IMG/VR virus record: IMGVR_UViG_3300045806_000151
Span: 1-31,390 of that record
From: a virus
Length of the DNA stretch: 31,390 nucleotides
Reading direction: 5' to 3' (one strand)
The notes beneath the pieces were generated by a model. It saw only the letters and a list, made by a program, of their open reading frames with translations. It did not search any database and had not been told where the DNA came from. A program made the translations under genes and the position numbers. Shown piece by piece: positions 7,206-13,758 of the stretch (positions are counted from its first letter, which is position 1; each line of letters starts with the position of its first letter).

Positions 7206-7262
7206 GAAATGACTTTAGAGTGATCAAGGAGACCATCAAAAAAAACCAGTGAGTTTCAATGA
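7059..7262. repeat. Right copy of the 204-bp direct repeat flanking the origin
   Basis: This copy is nearly identical to 6504-6707. Immediately after it the sequence passes into an IS605-type right-end remnant, while the left copy continues into unrelated sequence towards the origin. Recombination between the two copies would remove the intervening iterons. Confidence 0.85.
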
Positions 7263-7362
7263 GGCCACTCGATGAAGCAGGAACCCGCCGAAGTGAGTCA
7301 GGCGCAAGCTTGAACGCAGTAGGAATCATCGCCCTTTAGGACGGTGAGGATGTCAAAAGTCG
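7260..7362 (+). mobile_element. IS200/IS605-type right-end remnant
   Basis: The segment has the features of the end of a TnpB-encoding element: a GATGAAGCAGGAA block, GCAAGCTTGAACGCAG, then a hairpin (CATCGCCC / GGACGGTG around TTTA), closing with GAGGATGTCAA. In IS605 elements this region is the scaffold end of the omega RNA and the right end. No TnpB coding sequence lies directly upstream here; the 204-bp repeat is there instead. The call relies on recalled family patterns. Confidence 0.45.
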
Positions 7363-7434
7363 GCTCCTATCCCGATCAAGAAGCCCTGTGTTCAGTTTGG
7401 AGTTTCTTGGGTAGCAGCGAGAATCTGATAAATA

Positions 7435-7662
7435 TCACCTGGTGTGGATGCTCTTCTCTTTCAGCGCCATAAAAGCAGCGATCAAAACATCTTTCTGGCT
7501 CATATCATTCGCAGCAGCATAGAGCTTAAAATCACGTTTAAATTCAGCAGTGACTTTGAAATTGAGATCGACATTAATACTGGATTCTCGCCTTACCGTA
7601 TTACAGGTCTCTTGTAAGACTGGCCGAGGTTTGGGGCTCCCAATCAGGGTCACTGTTTTCAA
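7435..7662 (-). CDS. ParG-like small partition protein (ribbon-helix-helix)
   Basis: The 75-residue product has a flexible polar N-terminus and a C-terminal ribbon-helix-helix: SSINVDLNFKVTAEFKRDFK as strand and first helix, then DMSQKDVLIAAFMALKEK as second helix. This is the layout of ParG/StbB-type centromere-binding proteins that partner small ParA proteins. The TTG start overlaps the ParA stop (TTGA), so the two are coupled. GAGG precedes the start. It probably binds the operator/centromere in front of parA and represses the operon. A CopG-like repressor of other function is possible, but the position makes partition most likely. Confidence 0.72.
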   Translation of the reverse strand: MKTVTLIGSPKPRPVLQETCNTVRRESSINVDLNFKVTAEFKRDFKLYAAANDMSQKDVLIAAFMALKEKSIHTR

Positions 7663-8285
7663 TTTGATATCCTCACAGAAATACTGTTAACAACCTGAAT
7701 GGCGTAATTATTTAGTGCTGGATAAAGGGTTTCAGTCAGGCAGCGCCCTGTATCCAATGCCGTGATATAACCTGTTTTCATTGGGATGTGTCCCTCCAGT
7801 ACGGTGAATCCATGCCCAGTAATCGTTTCCCGTGCTTCATGTACCTGATTTACGCTGGTAGTTCGATAAAGAACAAATACAATATTATAGCTATTTAGCG
7901 ATTTAGCTAATTCTTTAGCAAGAAAAATACCAGGCTCCATATCGTCTAGACTAGAACCTGTCGGAATGATTATCAGATCAGAATGGATTGCAGCTTCCAA
8001 TGTCCCTTGAGTAGCATGAGGCGCACCATCAATTACCAATAGGTCAACATCAGGAGCCGCCATTAGTGCCTGATGAGTACTATGGAATACCTGGGCGGAA
8101 ACGTCGGGTTTAATATCTGCCTGTCGACGACGGTTTTCAACCCAACCAGAAGCCGTTGCTTGTCCCGGATCAGTATCGGCCAGCAGTGTTTTCCATCCTG
8201 CTCGAGTAAATTCTACGGCAATTGTTCTTGATATCGAGGATTTCCCTACCCCCCCTTTCTGGCTAATCACACTGATAATCAACAA
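7659..8285 (-). CDS. parA: ParA-family partition ATPase (type Ib, ParF-like)
   Basis: The 208-residue ATPase begins with a deviant Walker A motif, SQKGGVGKSS (signature lysines K10 and K15). It then has the A' motif ADTDPGQATAS and Walker B LLVIDGAPH. Its length, and the absence of an N-terminal helix-turn-helix, match small type Ib ParA proteins such as ParF, which move plasmid copies apart on the nucleoid. Starts are TTG at 8285 or 8282; the second is 5 bases from a strong AAGGAGG. Residues near 125-135 (ELAKSLNSYNI) are encoded by a copy of the palindromic repeat found in recE. It is the first gene of a two-gene operon with the ParG-like protein. Confidence 0.85.
   Translation of the reverse strand: MLIISVISQKGGVGKSSISRTIAVEFTRAGWKTLLADTDPGQATASGWVENRRRQADIKPDVSAQVFHSTHQALMAAPDVDLLVIDGAPHATQGTLEAAIHSDLIIIPTGSSLDDMEPGIFLAKELAKSLNSYNIVFVLYRTTSVNQVHEARETITGHGFTVLEGHIPMKTGYITALDTGRCLTETLYPALNNYAIQVVNSISVRISN
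7885..7915. repeat. Palindromic repeat copy 3, in frame within parA
   Basis: On the coding (minus) strand the sequence reads AATTAGCTAAATCGCTAAATAGCTAT. It shares the 14-bp core CGCTAAATAGCTAT with the copies at 4367 and 19493. It encodes LAKSLNSY, the same peptide theme as the recE copies (ANSLNSY), so the frame is conserved between two unrelated proteins. Confidence 0.6.
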
Positions 8286-8289
8286 AACC

Positions 8290-8325
8290 TCCTTATACGC
8301 TAATTAGCTAATTAGCATTTTAGCA
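8290..8325. promoter_or_regulatory. Putative parA operator/centromere with TTAGC/GCTAA repeats
   Basis: Immediately upstream of the parA ribosome site the plus strand reads CGCTAATTAGCTAATTAGC followed by ATTTTAGC, that is, overlapping GCTAA and TTAGC palindromes. Small ParA operons are normally autoregulated by the ribbon-helix-helix partner at such repeats, which can also act as centromere. The repeated words also make up the palindromic elements at 4366, 4487, 7885 and 19493. Confidence 0.55.
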
Positions 8326-8767
8326 TAATCTCCCGTGGAGTAAAGTGTAAATAAATTATTCATATTTATCATATAGTTACGAACGAATTCATAAAATTTT
8401 TATAGACTTACAATAAAAAAAATGAACCTGTTTTTCACTTAAAAAATCGTTGGAGTAAATTTTTATTACTTATTTTTCAAATAGATAAAAGAAATCCGTA
8501 AATTTTTTGATGAAATTCAATTCCGTCGTACCTAATGTTTCACACATTCAGCAACGTTCTTTAAAAATATAGAACCTGTTTAATTGAGCAGATAACCCGC
8601 TGGCGCGTTGAAAAACATGCGTCCCCTTAGAATGCGGTAAAATCAATCAAAGAGATCTACCGGTGCGTTAAAACTATAACGTACCGGTATGTGCCGAGTA
8701 TTTTTATTAAAAATTCAAAATATATTTTAATGAAAATACTCTGAAAACTAATTAGGATTAAATCAAA
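8326..8767. other. Long AT-rich intergenic region before the lysis genes
   Basis: About 440 bases without a gene separate the leftward parA operon from the rightward lysis genes. It probably holds divergent promoters, but no clean -35/-10 pair stands out. The main visible structure is an inverted repeat at 8658-8689. Nothing resembling a tRNA or a known small RNA was recognised. Confidence 0.45.
8658..8689 (+). repeat. 12-bp inverted repeat upstream of the holin
   Basis: TACCGGTGCGTT (8658-8669) and AACGTACCGGTA (8678-8689) pair with a single mismatch around the 8-base loop AAAACTAT. It lies about 80 bases before the holin start. It could be an operator for the late genes or a structured leader. 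No T-run follows, so an intrinsic terminator is less likely. Confidence 0.5.
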
Positions 8768-9073
8768 GTGCATGATCGTGAACCGAATTTATGGGCTTTG
8801 ATTTTTACATGGCTTTTGCCATTTAAAGAACAGGCGACCGGGGCGTTTCTCTCCGCAGTAATGGCCTGCTTGCGGGGGGGATATAACAACTGGAAACCAT
8901 GGAAAATGCTGATTGATTCGCTAATGTGCGCAATTTTTGCTTGGTTTATTCTAGATATTTTAGATTATCTAGAACTAAAAAAAGAATTAGCGTATATCGG
9001 TAGCGTCATCATTGGTTATCTTGGAACGGACTACATTGGAAATTTACTCTGCCGCATCATTGAAAAAAAGTAA
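8768..9073 (+). CDS. Phage holin, lambda-family
   Basis: The 101-residue protein has three hydrophobic stretches: GAFLSAVMACLRGGYNN (about 26-42), MLIDSLMCAIFAWFILDIL (about 46-64) and ELAYIGSVIIGYLGTDYIG (about 73-91). The WKPWKMLIDSLMCA motif and the length match the lambda-type phage holin family. It forms membrane lesions that release the endolysin at the end of infection. The GTG start is preceded by AGGA about 12 bases upstream; the endolysin follows 14 bases after its stop. Confidence 0.82.
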   Translation: MHDREPNLWALIFTWLLPFKEQATGAFLSAVMACLRGGYNNWKPWKMLIDSLMCAIFAWFILDILDYLELKKELAYIGSVIIGYLGTDYIGNLLCRIIEKK

Positions 9074-9087
9074 GACCAGGAATACCA

Positions 9088-9537
9088 ATGAAAGTCAGCA
9101 ATAATGGGTTAGAATTAATTAAAAAATTTGAGGGTTGTAGGTTAACCGCTTACCCTGATGCTGGTACGGGCGGAGCACCATGGACGATTGGATATGGCTG
9201 GACACACTCAGTGAAGGAACTACCCGTTCAAGCAGGAATGACTATTTCCCAAACAATGGCTGAAGATTTGCTCCGAATAGGAATTGTTCAGTTTGAGAAA
9301 TGCGTGAGTCAGCTTCTTCAAGTATCAGTTAATCAAAACCAGTTCGACGCCCTGGTGAGCTTTGCCTACAACGTTGGGAAGACAAAGTTCGCAAATTCTA
9401 CCCTTCTGAAACTAGTTAACGAGAGTGATTTTGATGGTGCTGCTATGCAGTTCTCACATTGGAACAAAGCAAGTTCTAATGTTCTTCCTGGCCTGATCTA
9501 TCGACGTGCGGCTGAGCGTGAATGTTTCATTTCTTGA
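9088..9537 (+). CDS. Endolysin, GH24 lysozyme (muramidase)
   Basis: The 149-residue protein is a T4-type lysozyme that cuts the NAM-NAG bond in peptidoglycan. The catalytic triad region is visible: KKFEG with Glu15, then AYPD with Asp24, then WTIGYG with Thr33. Next come FDALVSFAYNVG and RRAAERECF, as in P22/lambdoid phage endolysins. There is no N-terminal membrane anchor, so it depends on the holin for release. The start ATG has CAGGAA upstream. Its stop overlaps the most likely Rz start (TGATG). Confidence 0.9.
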   Translation: MKVSNNGLELIKKFEGCRLTAYPDAGTGGAPWTIGYGWTHSVKELPVQAGMTISQTMAEDLLRIGIVQFEKCVSQLLQVSVNQNQFDALVSFAYNVGKTKFANSTLLKLVNESDFDGAAMQFSHWNKASSNVLPGLIYRRAAERECFIS

Positions 9538-10061
9538 TGCGGAGACTCATACCATGGAAACCTGCTATCTCGACAGCTTTCCTGATCATCAGTGTACTGG
9601 CTTTCTCGCATTGGCGATATCTGGCAGGGTTCACAACTGCAGAACTAAAGTGGCAGCAACGGTGGAGAGAGCGGGATCTGTTTGATGCTAAGTCATTGGA
9701 GCAGGGGCAGCGAAAAGCCAGAGAAGAAGAACAACGCCGACAAGGGGAGATAGATGCTATTAGGGAAAAAGCCGAACAAGAATTGGCCGTCGTTAAGGCT
9801 GATGTCAATTCTGCACGTGCTGCTGCTGACCGCTTGCACGACAAATCCGCCCAGCTTGCACGGAGTCTTGCATCCTGTGAAAGAGCCTGCCATACCAAAA
9901 CTGCCGGAACAAGCCCGCCAAATGGCAATAGCGCCATTATTCTCGCCGAGTTGTTCCGCCTCGCTGACGAAAGAGCGGGAATATTGGCAGAATATGCTGA
10001 TAATGCCAGAGCCAGAGGCTTAGCCTGTGAAGCAGCATATGATGCACTGTGTCAAAAGTGA
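9537..10061 (+). CDS. Rz: Rz-like inner-membrane spanin
   Basis: The product (about 174 residues) has an N-terminal signal-anchor helix, AISTAFLIISVLAFSHW. A long periplasmic coiled coil rich in E, R, Q and A follows (EEEQRRQGEIDAIREKAEQE onward). It resembles the DUF2514/Rz group. The i-spanin pairs with an outer-membrane lipoprotein to fuse the two membranes after the endolysin has acted. The ATG at 9537 overlapping the endolysin stop is preferred; an in-frame ATG at 9522 inside the endolysin gene is an alternative. The Rz1 gene is nested inside in another frame. Confidence 0.75.
   Translation: MRRLIPWKPAISTAFLIISVLAFSHWRYLAGFTTAELKWQQRWRERDLFDAKSLEQGQRKAREEEQRRQGEIDAIREKAEQELAVVKADVNSARAAADRLHDKSAQLARSLASCERACHTKTAGTSPPNGNSAIILAELFRLADERAGILAEYADNARARGLACEAAYDALCQK
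9754..10023 (+). CDS. Rz1: Rz1-like outer-membrane lipoprotein spanin nested in Rz
   Basis: Wholly inside Rz, in a different frame, an open frame carries a lipoprotein signal: LMSILHVLLL followed by the lipobox LTAC and a C-T-T-N-P-P start to the mature protein, which is proline-rich (EPAIPKLPEQ). This is the classic o-spanin pattern. The ATG at 9754 follows GGGGAG and gives a basic n-region (GKKPNK). The ATG at 9802 gives a shorter signal without lysine or arginine. Either way the lipidated cysteine is the same. Confidence 0.72.
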   Translation: MLLGKKPNKNWPSLRLMSILHVLLLTACTTNPPSLHGVLHPVKEPAIPKLPEQARQMAIAPLFSPSCSASLTKEREYWQNMLIMPEPEA

Positions 10062-10147
10062 GGAGATGGTTTTTGAATTCTGGTAGATGCTTTCGGCAAG
10101 CTGGGCGTACTGTTCGAAAATAATAATGAATTTCGATAGGGGGCTTG

Positions 10148-11164
10148 ATGGCATCAATCAAGTTTTCACAAGACGGGCATGGAAAAGCGCGTTATATTGT
10201 TTATTTTCAAAAGGAAAAAGCATTAAAAAACGGCAAACGCGTGTTCAAAACTATTGATGAGGCTTGCGATCTACTTTTTGAAATCGAAACCTCTGCAATG
10301 GCTCGTCGTCATATCGACATTGTCATGTTACGCCAAGATTGGCTTCTGCAAAAACTTATCTGGTTTTTTATCGGCATGAAGCACACAAGAATGCGGCGCA
10401 ATGAGCTGAAACTATCATCCTATGTAAAGCAGCGCTATGATTTATTAGCGATGCTGGAAACAAAAAGTCAGTTATTAAAGAAACCAATCACCATGCTATG
10501 TGCTTTGGATTTTTCGTCAGCGTTCCGTGCGTCTGGAGTGCAATTGCTATATTCAGCGTATAACGTGCTTTTAAGAAATAAAGTAATAAATTTTAATCCT
10601 GTAGAAAAACCCCCAAAGAGATTGAAAAAACCAATCACCGTGCCTTCCAAAAAAGCGGTGGATGCATTACTGAAGTGCAGCAAATTAAGGGAGCAAATTG
10701 TGTATTGTTTAGGCGCTATTTGTGGATTGCGCATCGGTGAGGCATTAGCGATAACCTATGCGGATGTATCAGAAAAATTCATAAATATTAATAAGCAAAT
10801 GACAGATACAGGAGTAACTGCCGGGTTGAAACAGGCTATTCAACGTAGGGTGCCAATGCCTAAAATGTTATGGGATCGGCTGGACAAAGAAAAGCTGGAT
10901 ACGAATGAACCGCTAGTTGCCAGCTCCTTAGATGGCGGCTTTATGAAAAATGGTTACAGTACATCCGGAAAATTACGTGAGGGACTGGATGCACAGGGCA
11001 TTGTGACGTTTCACCATTTGCGCCATTTTGCCGTCTCTCGACTGGCAGAGAGGGGCACTGATATTTTTCGGGTAAGTCGGTTGATTGGGCATAGAAAAGT
11101 GTCAACGACAATGGACGTTTACGGGCATCTATTCAGTGAATGGTTGGATCTTGATTTTGAGTGA
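10148..11164 (+). CDS. Tyrosine recombinase (phage integrase family)
   Basis: The 338-residue protein has the catalytic C-terminal domain of tyrosine recombinases: GLRIGEALAI with the first arginine, FHHLRHFAVSRLAERG with the H-x-x-R pair, LIGHRKVSTT with the histidine, and MDVYGHLF with the nucleophilic tyrosine. The N-terminal half starts SIKFSQDGHGKARYIVYF, an arm-binding-like domain. It could integrate the prophage or resolve multimers of a plasmid prophage, as Cre does in P1. ATG 10148 is favoured over the TTG three bases earlier because AGGGGG lies 5-10 bases upstream. It separates the lysis cassette from the packaging genes. Confidence 0.85.
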   Translation: MASIKFSQDGHGKARYIVYFQKEKALKNGKRVFKTIDEACDLLFEIETSAMARRHIDIVMLRQDWLLQKLIWFFIGMKHTRMRRNELKLSSYVKQRYDLLAMLETKSQLLKKPITMLCALDFSSAFRASGVQLLYSAYNVLLRNKVINFNPVEKPPKRLKKPITVPSKKAVDALLKCSKLREQIVYCLGAICGLRIGEALAITYADVSEKFININKQMTDTGVTAGLKQAIQRRVPMPKMLWDRLDKEKLDTNEPLVASSLDGGFMKNGYSTSGKLREGLDAQGIVTFHHLRHFAVSRLAERGTDIFRVSRLIGHRKVSTTMDVYGHLFSEWLDLDFE

Positions 11165-11234
11165 CTTGAGAAAATAGGGTGCTTTTGTGTATTGTCTTTT
11201 ATTTGAGGCTTTCTGGACTAGAAACTCGCGTTAT

Positions 11235-11254
11235 GCAATTTTCGTCTAAATTGC
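11235..11254. repeat. Candidate recombination core: 7-bp inverted arms with 6-bp spacer
   Basis: GCAATTT (11235-11241) and AAATTGC (11248-11254) are perfect inverted arms around TCGTCT, 70 bases after the recombinase gene. The geometry resembles tyrosine-recombinase core sites. Related direct words AATTGCGAT or AATGCGAT recur at 11249, 11307 and 11318. They could equally be a packaging-site or operator array for the small terminase just downstream. Confidence 0.4.
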
Positions 11255-11388
11255 GATTTTTCCAAAAAACAGGAGTCTCCCGGCAGGTAAGCGCTGAAAG
11301 CGTATAAATGCGATCTTAATTGCGATTAGATTTGAGGGGTTTCATGAGTTGATGGAAAATTAACCACACCCAAAGACAAGGGTGAAAA

Positions 11389-11982
11389 ATGACCAAAAGA
11401 TCACGTTTCAAAACGGAGTACATCTACCGGATTCTTGCCATTGCTTTGAAGGAAAAAAAGAGGATCACCAATGCGAGGATAGCAAAGGAGCTTGGTGTTT
11501 CAGAGAGCACCATCAGAAATTGGCGCGCTTTTCATCTTGAGTTCGATAAGGTTTTTTTAGAAGCAGCAGATTGTCTTAGGGTGATGGTTAATGATGCACA
11601 AATCCATGCTGTCAGGATGCGTAAAAGAAAGATTATCAACGAAGGTCCTGATGGTAAAACAACCACGATAGAAGAAATCCCACCAAACCAGATAGCCAGT
11701 GTCGCCAGTTTGGTGTTGAAATCAGGGTTAGGGTATTCGGTTAAATCCGATGATGGAAAAGACGATCTGCTACGCAACACGGTCAAGCTCAAAATCGCAG
11801 GCGAAATATCCGCTCTAGAAGCGGCGCAATTGCTTGAGTCAGAAGGCATTGCAGTACCAAAGACCCTGATGCTGGAAGTGCAAAAATCACTGGGTATTGT
11901 AGAGAGTGATATTACTCAACCAGCTGTTATCCAAATAGTCTCCCCAGGAATTCAACGTGAAAAAAGCGATAGTTCAGATTGA
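11389..11982 (+). CDS. terS: Terminase small subunit
   Basis: The 197-residue protein has an N-terminal helix-turn-helix, ITNARIAKELGVSESTIRNW (about 26-45). This is typical of small terminase subunits that recognise the packaging site. A basic segment RMRKRKII and a C-terminal oligomerisation/ATPase-binding part follow. The start ATG has AAGGGTG just upstream. Its 3' end overlaps the large-subunit gene by 26 bases. The position directly before terL makes the call secure, although the sequence is not close to a model phage that I can name. Confidence 0.78.
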   Translation: MTKRSRFKTEYIYRILAIALKEKKRITNARIAKELGVSESTIRNWRAFHLEFDKVFLEAADCLRVMVNDAQIHAVRMRKRKIINEGPDGKTTTIEEIPPNQIASVASLVLKSGLGYSVKSDDGKDDLLRNTVKLKIAGEISALEAAQLLESEGIAVPKTLMLEVQKSLGIVESDITQPAVIQIVSPGIQREKSDSSD

Positions 11983-13189
11983 ATTACCCACAAAGCTAGT
12001 TTCTATATTTGATGGAGATGCTCGTTACAGAGGAGCTTTTGGTGGTAGAGGGAGTGGAAAAACAAGGTCGTTTGCTTTAATGACGGCAGTCAAGGCATAT
12101 AGCTATGCAACTTCTGGAAAATACGGTGTTATTTTGTGTGCCCGTGAATACATGAACTCTCTGGAAGAATCCAGTATGGAAGAAGTTAAGCAGGCCATAC
12201 GTGGGGTTCCATGGCTTAACGTTTTTTTTGATATTGGCGAAAAATATATTAGAACTAAAGACAGGCGGGTAAGTTATGTTTTTTGCGGGCTACGTCACAA
12301 TCTTGACAGTATCAAATCAAAAGCCCGTATTCTTCTTGCGTGGATAGATGAAGCAGAGTCTGTTTCAGAAACAGCTTGGCAAAAACTCACTCCAACTGTG
12401 CGTGGAGATGATGAATCTGAGATCTGGGTGACCTGGAATCCAGAAGTACGAGCTAGTGCTACCGACAAGCGGTTACGAATACAGCCACCTCATCGTGCAA
12501 AAATCACAGAGCTAAATTATCAGGATAACCCGTGGTTTCCTCGTGTACTCGAAGAAGAGCGCCAAACGGACCGTGTCCGGCTTGATGATAAAGCCTACGC
12601 ATGGATATGGGACGGTGCGTACCTTGAGAACGCTGATAAGCAGGTATTGGCAGGCAAATACGTCATTCGCCAGTTCGATGAAAACCTTTGGCGAAAAGCG
12701 GATAGGCTGTTTTTTGGGGCAGACTTTGGGTTTGCACAAGACCCATCTACACTTGTTCGTTGTTTTGTGATCGACAGCACACTTTACATTGAGCATGAGG
12801 CATGGGGGTTAGGTGTTGAACTTGATGCGATGGCAATGTTTTACGACAAGGTTCCAGAGTCTAGAAACTGGGTGATTAAGGCTGACTCAGCACGTCCAGA
12901 AACCATCAGTTATTTAAAGAGGCAAGGATTCAAAATTGATGCGGCAGCAAAATGGCAAGGAAGTGTCCAGGATGGCCTTTCGTATCTCAGAGGATTCAAA
13001 GAGATAATTATACACCCGCGCTGCAAGCATACTGTAGAAGAGGCAAGACTCTACTCCTACAAAACTGATAGGAATACTGGCGAAGTACTGCCGATTATTG
13101 AAGATAAATGGAATCATTGCTGGGATGCTATTAGGTATTCACTGGATGGGTATATTAAAGGTAGGACAAGCGTATGGGAGATCCTGTGA
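11957..13189 (+). CDS. terL: Terminase large subunit (PBSX/Terminase_3 family)
   Basis: The 410-residue packaging motor has Walker A FGGRGSGKTRS (about 28-38), Walker B ARILLAWIDEAE and a coupling motif WVTWNP. The C-terminal RNase H-like nuclease has acidic residues in FFGADFGFAQDPS, VIKADSARPE and NHCWDAIRYSLDG. It pumps DNA into the prohead and cuts it. The GTG start lies 8 bases after AGGAA inside the small-subunit gene. The reading frame ends normally after the DAIRYSLDG nuclease motif, so the insertion that follows left it intact. Confidence 0.93.
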   Translation: MKKAIVQIELPTKLVSIFDGDARYRGAFGGRGSGKTRSFALMTAVKAYSYATSGKYGVILCAREYMNSLEESSMEEVKQAIRGVPWLNVFFDIGEKYIRTKDRRVSYVFCGLRHNLDSIKSKARILLAWIDEAESVSETAWQKLTPTVRGDDESEIWVTWNPEVRASATDKRLRIQPPHRAKITELNYQDNPWFPRVLEEERQTDRVRLDDKAYAWIWDGAYLENADKQVLAGKYVIRQFDENLWRKADRLFFGADFGFAQDPSTLVRCFVIDSTLYIEHEAWGLGVELDAMAMFYDKVPESRNWVIKADSARPETISYLKRQGFKIDAAAKWQGSVQDGLSYLRGFKEIIIHPRCKHTVEEARLYSYKTDRNTGEVLPIIEDKWNHCWDAIRYSLDGYIKGRTSVWEIL

Positions 13190-13287
13190 TTCAACGTACT
13201 GATAAGGTTTTTAGTGGCAGAAACAGCGTCAGAGGCGAGTCCAGTCATGCGTGGCATCGAGCAACGCAAGCCGGAATAGTGTTCCGT
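13190..13287. other. Left junction of the inserted island
   Basis: About 100 bases between the terminase stop and the antitoxin stop. A toxin gene would be expected here on the minus strand, following the antitoxin. Only a short frame of some 20 codons (MNGTLFRLALLDATHDW) is present, and no acetyltransferase motif is seen. The junction with phage sequence must lie within this segment or just after the terminase stop. Confidence 0.35.
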
Positions 13288-13572
13288 TCATTCAGTACTC
13301 AGAAGCTTTTTACGCCGGGCAAACGCTCGCTCCAATGCTGGCTCAGGCGGCGGTGGGGATAAGAGTGCTTGAGCAAAGCGTTGTTGATCGGCTATAGACA
13401 GGCGAATGACATCAGCTTGTTCAATGGCCTGTTGAGCGGCAATCTGAACGGCGGAGACCACGAAATCTGTCATGGTTCTCCCTTGCAGCTCGGCGGCACG
13501 CTTGAGAAGCGTGTGCAAGCCCTCACTGATTCTAGCTTCGAGTCTAGCGGTAGTCGTGGTGTTGGTTCTCAT
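13288..13572 (-). CDS. DUF1778 (TacA-like) antitoxin, orphan
   Basis: The 94-residue protein has an N-terminal ribbon-helix-helix (ARLEARISEGLHTLLKRAAE, then RTMTDFVVSAVQIAAQQAI). A linker and a C-terminal toxin-neutralising tail (SPPPPEPALERAFARRKKLL) follow. This is the DUF1778/TacA pattern of antitoxins that pair with GNAT acetyltransferase toxins blocking aminoacyl-tRNA. The ATG is preceded by GGAGGATT. No toxin gene follows, so it is an orphan. It is transcribed divergently from the resolvase and shares its control region. It might still neutralise toxins elsewhere or act as a repressor. Confidence 0.78.
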   Translation of the reverse strand: MRTNTTTTARLEARISEGLHTLLKRAAELQGRTMTDFVVSAVQIAAQQAIEQADVIRLSIADQQRFAQALLSPPPPEPALERAFARRKKLLSTE

Positions 13573-13641
13573 AGTTGAATCCTCCAGTGTCTGTTGTACG
13601 GCAAATTGCCGGTATGTTTCAAGTATAGCCAGAATGTCTTA

Positions 13642-13744
13642 TGTACTAAAACGAACGTTTTGGTACAGAGCACTTGCAAGGTGTACTAAATATATATTGA
13701 CAAAAATAGTACACCCATTAAAAATAAGTACACCCATTTAGTAC
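13642..13744. promoter_or_regulatory. Putative three-part res/operator site of the serine resolvase
   Basis: Three dyads built on GTACT/AGTAC lie between the divergent antitoxin and resolvase genes. Site I, 13642-13667, is an imperfect 26-bp palindrome (TGTACTAAAACG / CGTTTTGGTACA). Site II, 13680-13715, has GGTGTACT and AGTACACC 36 bp end to end. Site III, 13728-13744, has GTAC arms with TTTA. Tn3-type res sites have the same arrangement: three dyads beside the resolvase gene, with the middle one longest. The resolvase would bind here for recombination and for its own repression. Confidence 0.65.
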
Positions 13745-13758
13745 ATTAGAAGTGTGTC

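Noticed and set aside
7063-7329. Minus-strand open frame in the repeat region (and its twin at 6508-6759)
   Set aside because: No ribosome site, no recognisable protein pattern; it exists in both copies only because the 204-bp segment is duplicated.
8580-8640. Possible tRNA-like or small RNA gene before the lysis cassette
   Set aside because: Apart from the 8658 inverted repeat no cloverleaf or stable multi-stem fold with a terminator could be drawn by eye.
13190-13287. Truncated acetyltransferase toxin after the DUF1778 antitoxin
   Set aside because: All three minus-strand frames were read and no GNAT motif or typical toxin N-terminus was found; only a short open frame remains.
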